Shown here in pieces: positions 1-7,532 of a DNA stretch of 12,881 nt. The stretch's first letter is position 1. Every line of letters begins with the position of its first letter. The stretch covers positions 1-12,881 of the forward strand of contig DALQ01000028.1 in NCBI GenBank assembly GCA_002496845.1, read 5' to 3'. The position numbers and the translations under genes are program-made. The DNA comes from Euryarchaeota archaeon UBA495. Its GTDB lineage: Archaea; Thermoplasmatota; Poseidoniia; Poseidoniales; Poseidoniaceae. Under the pieces are notes generated by a model. The model ran no database searches. It worked only from the letters and a program-made list of their open reading frames with translations, and was not told the origin of the DNA.

Positions 1-300
1 CGTGAGCCCGCCCTGCCGTTCGATCCCATCACGGGCGCCTACCGTCAAGCAGAGCGCCCCTCCACCGGAGCCGACGTCGCTCCTGACGGGATGCTCACGA
101 CCGAACAGGTCTACGCCCTGATGCGGGGCGACATCGAGGGGGCGCTCCCTCCAGAAGCGCGTCAAGATGGTCCTCGTGACCCCTTCGTGGCCACGAGCCG
201 CCGGGCTGCTCCAGCGCCTGCAGAAAGCACGGCGCCCTCAACGACCGCACCCGAGCCCTCGTCCGGCAAGGATTGGCAGTCGTGGGACGAGGGGCCCTGA
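1..300 (+). CDS. C-terminal part of an unrecognised protein (5' end outside window)
   Basis: The reading frame is open from the first base and ends in TGA at 298-300, so this is the last 99 residues of a longer protein. The only in-window ATG (91) lies inside protein-like sequence with no ribosome-binding site, so I treat the gene as truncated by the window. The visible part has a short ordered stretch containing FDPITGAYRQ and LTTEQVYALMRGDIEG. This is followed by an Ala/Pro/Ser/Thr-rich linker and a short tryptophan-containing end, DWQSWDEGP. That pattern suggests a disordered cytoplasmic tail. No family is recognised. The stop codon overlaps the ribosome-binding site of the next gene, so the two are probably co-transcribed. 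Confidence 0.7.
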   Translation, partial: REPALPFDPITGAYRQAERPSTGADVAPDGMLTTEQVYALMRGDIEGALPPEARQDGPRDPFVATSRRAAPAPAESTAPSTTAPEPSSGKDWQSWDEGP

Positions 301-305
301 GGTGA
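299..305 (+). promoter_or_regulatory. Shine-Dalgarno GAGGTGA of the small membrane protein
   Basis: GAGGTGA overlaps the stop codon of the preceding gene. Seven bases separate its GG from the ATG at 310, the same register seen at four other starts in this window. This favours ATG 310 over ATG 313 and suggests translational coupling. Confidence 0.7.
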
Positions 306-309
306 TGCC

Positions 310-915
310 ATGATGGCGAGAATCTCCCGAATCATCGCGGCGGCCATCGCCCTCGTGATGTTCGCGTTGTTTCTGATTACGCCGCCGTCGTTGATTTCCG
401 ATGCGGGTGAGGAGAACGCCATGCTGCCACCGTGCGACGTGGACGAAGGCTTGCCGTTCATCGATGACGACGAAGTCACCTGCTACTGGGGCATGTCCGA
501 AGAGACCGTGGTACTGGTGAAGGCCGTGGACAGCGTGGACGTCACCATCGACGTGTCCTGGGAAAAGGACGGTGTCTGGGTTGGTGTGGCTCGGGCCTCA
601 GAGGCAAGCAAGTGCACGCTCCGCGATGGGTACTACGAATGCCCGCAGAACGGCGTGGACCTTCTTGCAGGTGGACCGTCTGCTGAGGGTGGCTTCAGTT
701 GGACGGCCAGCAGCGGTGACGTACGTTTCGTGGTCGGAGGAGAAGACAGCCAGCAACTGCAACAATTCGACGTGGCGTGGGAATACGACGCCACCCTTCC
801 GGGATCTGGCAACATCTGGTTCCTCGCTCTTGGCGTCGTGGGGCTGGCCTACGCCGTAATCGGCCCTCGTCGTGTGATCGATTGGGTCAGCGATGCGGTC
901 CTTACGTTCACTTGA
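310..915 (+). CDS. Small two-helix membrane protein with extracytoplasmic domain
   Basis: This is a 201-residue protein of unknown family. A hydrophobic segment at about residues 8-26 and a second at about 168-185 bracket a soluble domain of roughly 140 residues. The second helix is followed by RR and a short end. The predicted topology therefore places the middle domain outside the cell (inference). That domain is acidic, looks beta-rich, and has four cysteines (42, 58, 102, 111) that could form two disulfides. The start is ATG 310, chosen for its ribosome-binding site; ATG 313 is an alternative. It follows the upstream gene with nine bases between stop and start. A regulator gene begins about 50 bases downstream. 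No catalytic motif is visible and I assign no function. Confidence 0.75.
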   Translation: MMARISRIIAAAIALVMFALFLITPPSLISDAGEENAMLPPCDVDEGLPFIDDDEVTCYWGMSEETVVLVKAVDSVDVTIDVSWEKDGVWVGVARASEASKCTLRDGYYECPQNGVDLLAGGPSAEGGFSWTASSGDVRFVVGGEDSQQLQQFDVAWEYDATLPGSGNIWFLALGVVGLAYAVIGPRRVIDWVSDAVLTFT

Positions 916-966
916 CGGACGACGGCTTCAAAGAAGGCCTCGACTGTTGAACCATTGGTTGAGAAG

Positions 967-1716
967 ATGGACGACGCGGCGACGACCCTTCGCTTGCTTC
1001 AAAACGACGTGCGTCGAGGCATTCTCGAACGATTGGTCCGAGAACCGCACTATCCGATGCAACTCGCGGACCTTCTCGCCGTCAGTCAACCGGCCATCAA
1101 CAAGCACCTGAAGGAACTGGAACGGGGCGGCTTGGTCACCAAAGAGAAAGTGCCCAGCGACAAAGGCGGACCTCCCAAGCGCATCTACAGCGTCACGCAG
1201 GCGGTCTCGGTCCGCATCGATTTGGGCCCAGACCTGTTTCGCATCGAGCAACGTGACCTGCCCAAAGGCGGTCCGATGCGCCTGACCTCGACGCTCCCGG
1301 ATGGCGCTCGAGGCGTGGCTGAAGCCGTCAGCGGCCGCAAAAAAATCGCTGTAGGTGAAGGGTTGGGTCACCTTCGCAACCTGTCCGAACAACTCGATGC
1401 CTTGGACCGCCAACGCGACGCGCTCATCGCCCTCCACCAGCAGGTCCAGAACCGCATTTCTGCTGCGGTCGAGGCCGACTTCGAGGCCTACGAGGAGCGG
1501 GTGATGGTCCACCGATTGCTTGAATCTCCCAACGAACGTTTGGACGCGCTCGCGCTCGGGCAACATCTCGGCCTCGGTCGCCAAGAGATCGCCGCCATGG
1601 TCGACGAGGTCGGGGCCAGACTGGAACGGCAGCTCGCTGAGCGAGCCGGGCACGTGCTGGCCGTCAAGCCAGACTCAGACCTTCGGTGGTGGCTTGGCAG
1701 CGTCAAGCGCCGCTGA
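967..1716 (+). CDS. ArsR-like winged-helix transcriptional regulator
   Basis: This encodes a predicted cytoplasmic DNA-binding protein of 249 residues. Residues ~8-81 form a winged helix-turn-helix: the helix beginning LQNDVRRGILERL, the turn and recognition helix SQPAINKHLKELERGGLV (about 40-57), and a wing ending PPKRIYSVT. This is the layout of archaeal ArsR-type regulators, as is the following segment with a VRIDLGPDLF motif. A long charged helix (about 131-182) could form a dimerising coiled coil, followed by a second small helical domain. There are no cysteines, so the thiolate metal site of classic ArsR/SmtB repressors is absent and the signal is unknown. ATG 967 is preferred because GGTTGA lies just upstream. 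A TTG at 955 would add four residues and has no ribosome-binding site. The target is not evident; the membrane protein upstream is one candidate. Confidence 0.85.
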   Translation: MDDAATTLRLLQNDVRRGILERLVREPHYPMQLADLLAVSQPAINKHLKELERGGLVTKEKVPSDKGGPPKRIYSVTQAVSVRIDLGPDLFRIEQRDLPKGGPMRLTSTLPDGARGVAEAVSGRKKIAVGEGLGHLRNLSEQLDALDRQRDALIALHQQVQNRISAAVEADFEAYEERVMVHRLLESPNERLDALALGQHLGLGRQEIAAMVDEVGARLERQLAERAGHVLAVKPDSDLRWWLGSVKRR

Positions 1717-1731
1717 GCACCACGGTCAGGT

Positions 1732-4700
1732 TCAGAATCCGTCTTCGTCGTTGAGGACGCTCATGAGCGAGGACTGCTCGGCGATGCGGGCCTTGACCGC
1801 GCCGCGGCGAGCGGCACCGACCAAGAAGAGCACACCGAACAGCGCCACGGTCAGGAGGACCACGGCACCAGGCAACGCCGTAGCGCTGACGACCTCGGCC
1901 GCCACGTCAAGGGCGGGGGCGTTGGAAGAGAGCTCCTCAGGAAGGAAGACGATGTTGTCACGCTCGCTGCCTTCGACGATCTCGTTGGTGGGGTCAATCA
2001 TCACGTAAACGGCCTTGCTTCCCGCGCTCACGGGGTAGAGCAGGTAAATTTCGACTTGCTTCTCCTCTTCGGCATCGGTCGGTGCCAAGATGGCGCCGAC
2101 CACTTGGCGCATGACGATGTCCTCGTCATCGCAGCCCTGTGTGCGCAGTTCGCGCTTGATGTCCTCGTCAATGCGGCGCTGCTCACAGAGGATGATCTCG
2201 ATGTCCGTGGCGTGGGTGTTGCCGTCGTTGGCCAGCACCACGCGAACAGGAATGGTTTCGCCAACCTTGGCGTTTTCCTGCGAGGCTTCCGCTTCGACAA
2301 TCTTCAGGTTCGGAGCACGGAGCCGCAGGGTCACGATGAGTTCGTTTGAATCAAGGTCTTCTCCGGCCCACTCTGGGCTGTCGTCGTGATCGCCACCGGC
2401 TTCGGCATCGCCATGGAGGCTGGTCACCTTCAGGCCAATGTCGCGCGTGGTGAGGGTCGCGTCGGTACCGATGTTGACGGCTGCTACCATCCCGATGGTG
2501 GTGTAGGCGTCCATTTCCGGCATGCGGTACGTGTTTTGGTCCTCGAAGTAGACGCAGCGGTCCTCGGGGAAAGCGCTGGCCGTGCTCTGGGTCGCCACAC
2601 AGGGGACCGTGGTGAAGAGGTCCGCGCCGATCTGCTCGACCTGCATCCACTCGACGCTCCACGAAGAGAGAGACCCCATGCCAGGCACGGTGTTCCACAG
2701 CACGTCATCGCCGTCGCGGGTGCTGGTGTGGTTGTGGAGGCTCGGGGTGTCAGGCACGTTGCCGTAGTTGGTGATGTTCACTTCGAACGAGACCACGCGG
2801 CCCGGCGCTGAGGTCTTGACGGGGTTGTCCACGCGCGGATCCATCGAGATGCGCATGTCGTGGAATTCGTTGACCTGAACGTTGAACGCCAGCGTGTCTC
2901 GGAGGCGGGTTTCTCGTCCGCTGTTGTCGACGTAGGCCTCTTCGGAGAAGGCTTCGAAGACCACGGTGTACGCGCCAGCTTCAACCTGATCAGGGACGTT
3001 CATGCGGACTTCGAAGGTCTGGTAGGTGTCCCGAGAGAGTTCCTGCAACGAATTGCGTGGAACATCGATGTCCCAGAGCACGTCAATGCCGGACGCGTCG
3101 GTGACGCGGGCAAGGCGGAAGTCGTAGCGATCTGGGCCGTTACCGTCGTTGCGGACGGTGATGGGCAAGAGCCACTCTTCGCCGGGGTTGACGTAGAGGT
3201 CCAGACCCACGTCGGGGTCGACGCCTGCATCCAGGTCGTAAACGTGAATCACGTTCGTGGACAAGAGCACCGAATCGGAAATCCTGGGGTACGAATCAAG
3301 GTTGGCCTTCAGGGTCACCGCGGGACCGAGCCCGGCGGTGGCGTTGGTTGGCGCACACACGTCCACGTGAACGGTGTGGGTCACGGAGTCGTCGCCACCG
3401 AGAATCTCCCACGTTCGGGGCTCGTTGAGGCCCAGGGCGTTGCCGCCTGGTGCATCGGAAAAGTCCACGTCGATGGTCCAGTGCTCCATGCGCCACGTTG
3501 CCAAGTCCACTTCTGCCGGTCGCGCTTCAGGTGCGCCGGGCGTCGTGAACACGAGGTCTCCGGAATCGAAGTTCTTGGTCACTGGGATCGAATACTCAGC
3601 ACACTCTCCCGGAAGGACGAGTTCGGAGGCATCGATTTCTGAGTCCTCAAACACGATGTTTCCGGTCGAACGAATGGACACGAAGACCTGCAGTTCGAGG
3701 ATGTCGTAGGTGCCCTGTTGGACCGACTTCACCGGTTCACCGGCCGACCAACCCTTCAGGTAGATGACGAAGAGACCGGGGTCTTCTGTGGTCGGTACGC
3801 TCACCTCGAGGTTCTTGGTGACGGACTGACCGGGGTCGAGCTCAACGGACGTGGGGAAATTGACCTGCCAAGCAAACGGCAGGACCCATTCTGCTTGCCC
3901 CTCGAGGGTGGCTGGATCCCAGAAGTCGAACCGATCAAACACGTTTCCTGTGTTCGTGATGGTGATTGAGAAGATGGCCGTTTGACCCTGCTCAATGTCG
4001 GCGATGCTGTGCGACGTTTCGAGGTTGATGCCGTGCACAACGTCCATCTTGGTCAGGGTGACAAGAGACGATTGAATCGCCGGATCTGACGTTGATTTTG
4101 ATGTTACCACAATGCTGGCGAACTCGTCTTCGTTGGCTTGGTAAATCGAAGGAGCCTTGACGCGCATGTAGAATCGAGCCAGTTCACCACCCGCAAGCGG
4201 AATGACGGTGTCGGGGAAGATGGTGGTGTGGTTGTTGGCGAAGTAGAGCGTCGCCGTCCAGTTCTGAGGCACGCCGGACACGTTGAGCGTGTAGGCGTCC
4301 GCGACGAGGTCCGTTGGACCAGGCGTCGAGTTGTTGACCGTGAGGTTGTACACCGTTTGCTCACCGGGTTCGATGACGTGGTAGTAGGTCTCGCCGACGT
4401 CGAGTTCGACGTCCACTTGACCGGTCAGGATGTGCGAGTAACAGATCGTGAATCGGTTGTTGTTCGCCTCATCGCTGCATTTGTTCGTGTCAGACCACGC
4501 GATGTGAGCACCGCTCCCAAGGTCGTTGGAGAAGGCGGGAGGCATCCCAATCGAGGGTTGCCGTCCGTTCTCTGGACCGAGTTTGTTGGAGTTCCAGCGG
4601 GTCACCGGTGAAATCTGCCACGGGTCGATGGCCGTCAGGCCATCGCCGGTCAGGTCGGTGCTGTTGAGGCGAGTGTACACCACTTCCTCACCGGCGGTGA

Positions 4701-6756
4701 GGTTGCCCGAATCGACCCATGCGATGTGGACGTTGTTTTGGTCGTCGGTCAGGAGGGCGGGGAACACGGAGTTGCCGCCGTAGGGGCTGTTCTGGGGCAA
4801 GCCGGTCTTGCCTTCAACGTTGGAAATCGCCGTGTCGTCGATCTTCTTGATCGCGTAGGTGGACAGTCCTTGTTCAGCACCGTCCCATGCGCCTGCGCCT
4901 TGAAGCCGGAGTTTGGTGTAGTAGACTTCGTAGTTCACTTCCTTCTCAAAACCGTAGTCTCGGCCGTCCATCCACGCGATGTGGGTGTTGCCCTGGAGGT
5001 CCACGCCGATGGAGGGGTGGAAGGAGTACGCGTCGTCGATGGTCACGCGGGTGTCGTTGACGACGACGAGGTGCCCGTCTCCTCCAGCGCCCGTGTCTTC
5101 GACGTAGCCGTTGCCGACCACGTTGGTGCCCATGTCACCGGGCGTCCACTGTGCGTCGTTGTTCATCTTCCCATAGGGGTCGAGGACGCTCATGTAGATC
5201 TCACGGGAGTTGTTCGTGGAGATGTAGACCATCGCTTCAACGAGGAGGTTCATGTTGTTGCTCGTGCCCGAGGGGAACTCGTACACTTGGCCACCGGCGT
5301 CGGTGCTGCGGATGGTGCTGCCCGGGCAGTTCCGGGTTTGCTGGCTGACCACGCCGTTCGGGCACTGGGCCAGGTCGCGGAAGTGAGATTCCACGGTTCC
5401 GGCGCCGCCGTAGCTCTGACCGTACAGACCGACCGGCACCACGCCAGCAGTCACGCAGTTGTCGTGCGCTTCCTCGATCGAGGCGGAGTCGTCCGCGCCC
5501 GTCGCTGGGTCGCCGTCCTTGGGCCCTTCGTCGGAAATGGGGATGGCGATCTTGGTGGCGTTGGGGTTCCACTTGTGGTCGGAGGTCGAGGGTGGGTTGC
5601 CGGGCACGTTGCCCGTGGCGTCCTTCCAGGAGAGGCAAGCCCAGTTCGTACCGGGGCCCCAGTCTTCACCGGAGTATCCGGAGTAGGTGTTGCCGTTGTA
5701 GATGGTCTCGGGAAGCACGCGCAAGCCGCCGGAGTCGTCGCTGTCGGTGGTGCCGAGCGCGGTGTTGCGGGGCCCTTGGCCGCCCTTGTAGTAGGCCGCA
5801 CAGTTGCCCGATTGGGCGACGCTGGGCAGGGTGTTGCCGAGGCCGTAGATGGTCTCGTAGACGGACATGTTGGCGTCAGCGAGCATGGGCTTGATGCCGC
5901 GGAAGTAGCCGCCGCTGGCGAAGTTACCGCCGTAAATGACCGTGCATACGTCGGCCCACTCGGAGTACATCGAACCGGAGGTGTCGACCACGAACACGAG
6001 CTCGACCTTGCCACCGCGCGTGTCGTCCCACGCGATTTGGACGTAGTCGTTGGCGTCGACGACGACGTCGGGGTGGCCCTTGTGCCCGATGATCGGGGTC
6101 AGCAAGGTGTCGTCGAAGAGCGTCAGCGTGGAGCCGGTGGTCACGTCGGGCTCGATCATGGAGTAGTAGATTTGAGGCTGCGCGAAGAACTTGTCAAGCG
6201 GGTCGTAGGCATCCTGCCAGACGATGTGGAGCGCACCTTGGCTGTCGACGTCGATGGCGGGCCAGTCGCGATTCTGTGAACGCTTGGAGATGATCGTGTC
6301 ATCGATCGAAGAGATGGCACCATCGGTGGTCGCTTGGCCGTCGCGTGGGGCCTTGAAGGGTTGAAGCGCGGTGTACATGATGGAATGCTGGCCAGCGCGG
6401 TCTGCCCACACAATGTGCACCGTATCGTCCTCGTCGACCACGAGGTCAGGGTGCGCAATCTTGTGAAGGCCGGAGTTGGTGATCTGGGTCGCGTCGATCA
6501 TCGTCTCGCCACGGGGTGAGAGCATGGAGTACCAGAGGTGCTGGCCGTTGCGGGTCCAGACCAAGTGCACGTTACCTTCGCTGTCGGAGCCGACGGCGGA
6601 TTGCTGGTCGGAGGCGGCGCCGCCGTCCACGACCTGAACCGCCTCAGTGATGACGACGGTGTTGGCTTCGGCCACGTCCGTCACGATGAACATCGAAGAA
6701 CAAACGGAGAGCAGAAGCAGCATGACAAGGCTGAGGGACTTCATTGATTGGCGCAT
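1732..6756 (-). CDS. Giant surface protein: seven-bladed propeller with inserted VWA domain, Ig-like stalk, CARDB, C-terminal anchor
   Basis: The product has 1,674 residues. A signal peptide covers about 1-31 (cleavage likely after VAEA). Seven repeats of the type (V/T)HIVWxD begin near residues 62, 112, 175, 238, 590, 675 and 749, indicating a beta-propeller. Between the fourth and fifth repeats sits a VWA domain (about 250-515). Its MIDAS motif DTSGS lies at 258-262 with a later Asp at 409 (ISDEG), and the insert holds six cysteines. Residues ~780-1480 form a series of Ig-like modules with motifs such as ITNTGNVFDRFDF and VRNDGNGPDRYDF. A CARDB-like module spans about 1483-1602, then a membrane helix at 1624-1648 and a basic cytoplasmic tail. 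The protein is probably anchored in the cytoplasmic membrane and exposed outside. Adhesion or ligand capture is inference. The start is set by GGAGGT seven bases upstream; ATG 6744 is an in-frame alternative. It converges with the regulator gene. Confidence 0.93.
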   Translation of the reverse strand: MRQSMKSLSLVMLLLLSVCSSMFIVTDVAEANTVVITEAVQVVDGGAASDQQSAVGSDSEGNVHLVWTRNGQHLWYSMLSPRGETMIDATQITNSGLHKIAHPDLVVDEDDTVHIVWADRAGQHSIMYTALQPFKAPRDGQATTDGAISSIDDTIISKRSQNRDWPAIDVDSQGALHIVWQDAYDPLDKFFAQPQIYYSMIEPDVTTGSTLTLFDDTLLTPIIGHKGHPDVVVDANDYVQIAWDDTRGGKVELVFVVDTSGSMYSEWADVCTVIYGGNFASGGYFRGIKPMLADANMSVYETIYGLGNTLPSVAQSGNCAAYYKGGQGPRNTALGTTDSDDSGGLRVLPETIYNGNTYSGYSGEDWGPGTNWACLSWKDATGNVPGNPPSTSDHKWNPNATKIAIPISDEGPKDGDPATGADDSASIEEAHDNCVTAGVVPVGLYGQSYGGAGTVESHFRDLAQCPNGVVSQQTRNCPGSTIRSTDAGGQVYEFPSGTSNNMNLLVEAMVYISTNNSREIYMSVLDPYGKMNNDAQWTPGDMGTNVVGNGYVEDTGAGGDGHLVVVNDTRVTIDDAYSFHPSIGVDLQGNTHIAWMDGRDYGFEKEVNYEVYYTKLRLQGAGAWDGAEQGLSTYAIKKIDDTAISNVEGKTGLPQNSPYGGNSVFPALLTDDQNNVHIAWVDSGNLTAGEEVVYTRLNSTDLTGDGLTAIDPWQISPVTRWNSNKLGPENGRQPSIGMPPAFSNDLGSGAHIAWSDTNKCSDEANNNRFTICYSHILTGQVDVELDVGETYYHVIEPGEQTVYNLTVNNSTPGPTDLVADAYTLNVSGVPQNWTATLYFANNHTTIFPDTVIPLAGGELARFYMRVKAPSIYQANEDEFASIVVTSKSTSDPAIQSSLVTLTKMDVVHGINLETSHSIADIEQGQTAIFSITITNTGNVFDRFDFWDPATLEGQAEWVLPFAWQVNFPTSVELDPGQSVTKNLEVSVPTTEDPGLFVIYLKGWSAGEPVKSVQQGTYDILELQVFVSIRSTGNIVFEDSEIDASELVLPGECAEYSIPVTKNFDSGDLVFTTPGAPEARPAEVDLATWRMEHWTIDVDFSDAPGGNALGLNEPRTWEILGGDDSVTHTVHVDVCAPTNATAGLGPAVTLKANLDSYPRISDSVLLSTNVIHVYDLDAGVDPDVGLDLYVNPGEEWLLPITVRNDGNGPDRYDFRLARVTDASGIDVLWDIDVPRNSLQELSRDTYQTFEVRMNVPDQVEAGAYTVVFEAFSEEAYVDNSGRETRLRDTLAFNVQVNEFHDMRISMDPRVDNPVKTSAPGRVVSFEVNITNYGNVPDTPSLHNHTSTRDGDDVLWNTVPGMGSLSSWSVEWMQVEQIGADLFTTVPCVATQSTASAFPEDRCVYFEDQNTYRMPEMDAYTTIGMVAAVNIGTDATLTTRDIGLKVTSLHGDAEAGGDHDDSPEWAGEDLDSNELIVTLRLRAPNLKIVEAEASQENAKVGETIPVRVVLANDGNTHATDIEIILCEQRRIDEDIKRELRTQGCDDEDIVMRQVVGAILAPTDAEEEKQVEIYLLYPVSAGSKAVYVMIDPTNEIVEGSERDNIVFLPEELSSNAPALDVAAEVVSATALPGAVVLLTVALFGVLFLVGAARRGAVKARIAEQSSLMSVLNDEDGF

Positions 6757-6763
6757 AGGGTCG

Positions 6764-6769
6764 ACCTCC
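6764..6769 (-). promoter_or_regulatory. Shine-Dalgarno GGAGGT of the giant surface protein
   Basis: On the minus strand GGAGGT is separated by seven bases from the ATG whose first base is at 6756. It fixes that start rather than the internal ATG four codons later. Confidence 0.8.
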
Positions 6770-6799
6770 AGTGGACTGGCAGCCCAATTCGACGTTTCA

Positions 6800-6812
6800 T
6801 CCTACTTAACCG
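6800..6812 (-). promoter_or_regulatory. Putative archaeal TATA-like promoter of the giant surface protein
   Basis: The 88-base gap between the DUF2299-like gene and the surface protein contains GTTAAGTAGG on the minus strand, the most AT-rich element there. Transcription starting about 25 bases downstream (near 6780) would give a short leader of about 24 bases carrying the GGAGGT site. The position is consistent with an archaeal TATA box, but the match is imperfect and no upstream BRE is clear. Confidence 0.45.
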
Positions 6813-6844
6813 CACCCCATTCAGGTCAGATGACCAAAGGTGGC

Positions 6845-7489
6845 TCAAATCCACTCTGAGGGGTCGAAATCGTTGCCAAATGGAGCTGCATCGTCGTCGA
6901 GGATTTGGATTTCTGCCGTTTCCTCGACGGCGCTTGGGCGGCTGCCTGCTTGGCCGCGCTTGCGCTTGCGCTCCTCCCAATCGTCGACAGGACCTGGACG
7001 GCCAACGCCTTGTCCAAAGCCGTACTTGATCTCGTGAATCAAACCCAATTTGCTCATCCAAAGGGTTCGGAGCGATTGCATGACCTCGTTTTTCGTGAGG
7101 CCGTCAAACCACACGGGGAGGCTGACGTTGAAAGCTTGCAGAGGGCCTGGTCGGGCCTTGCCGTCGTGCCCCATGCTGAGGTTCCAATCCACTCCGCTGG
7201 TGATGAGGTGCATCCGCATCTCGTGCACCCATGCTTTCCATTCCTCTTCTTCTTCCTTCATCAGGGTGGACATCTCATCTTGTTGGCCAGCATCCACCCT
7301 GGTCACGCTGGAGACGGCCACCAGATCGCGCCCTTTGGGCACGACGACCGTGAACGTGTGGCCTCGAGGGCCAGGCGGGTATTTGACCGCCAAATGGACG
7401 TCTGCACGCGGGTCTTGCTGTTCGCGAACTTCCAGACGCTCGCCGGCGAACCAGCGACGCAGAAGCGTGCCGACCTCTGAGGCGTCCAT
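6845..7489 (-). CDS. DUF2299-like protein with acidic C-terminal tail
   Basis: This is a predicted soluble protein of about 214 residues. Residues ~1-158 have the layout I associate with archaeal DUF2299: an N-terminal helix (SEVGTLLRRWF), a beta segment with VHLAVKYPPG, a strand ending TVVVPKGRDLVAVSS, a Glu-rich helix, and a helix reading WVHEMRMHLITSGVDWNL. The family has no known function. Residues ~159-214 form a charged, probably disordered tail that ends acidic (ILDDDAAPFGNDFDPSEW). The frame stays open upstream into the preceding acyltransferase gene, but those codons belong to that gene. The start is uncertain: ATG 7489 fits the expected helix, GTG at 7522 lies 10 bases after the upstream stop, and neither has a ribosome-binding site. 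It is probably co-transcribed with the acyltransferase. Confidence 0.7.
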   Translation of the reverse strand: MDASEVGTLLRRWFAGERLEVREQQDPRADVHLAVKYPPGPRGHTFTVVVPKGRDLVAVSSVTRVDAGQQDEMSTLMKEEEEEWKAWVHEMRMHLITSGVDWNLSMGHDGKARPGPLQAFNVSLPVWFDGLTKNEVMQSLRTLWMSKLGLIHEIKYGFGQGVGRPGPVDDWEERKRKRGQAGSRPSAVEETAEIQILDDDAAPFGNDFDPSEWI

Positions 7490-7532
7490 GGGAGGTGCTG
7501 AGGCCGGACTGATTTGAACCACACCGTCGGCC

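Noticed and set aside
928..1653. 241-codon open frame on the minus strand opposite the regulator
   Set aside because: It overlaps the regulator almost fully, and its protein resembles no family. The plus frame has a clear winged-helix motif, so this is a shadow in GC-rich DNA.
1717..1731. Intrinsic terminator between the convergent regulator and surface-protein genes
   Set aside because: The gap is only 15 bases, and I see no stable hairpin or T-run on either strand.
4726..6279. 517-codon plus-strand frame opposite the surface protein
   Set aside because: The product is Val/Gly/Asp/His low-complexity sequence with no domain. It is the mirror of the VWA and propeller coding sequence on the minus strand.
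6700..6711. Lipoprotein lipobox in the signal peptide of the giant surface protein (LSVC)
   Set aside because: Valine before the cysteine does not fit the lipobox, a standard signal-peptidase site (VAEA) follows, and the protein has a C-terminal membrane anchor.
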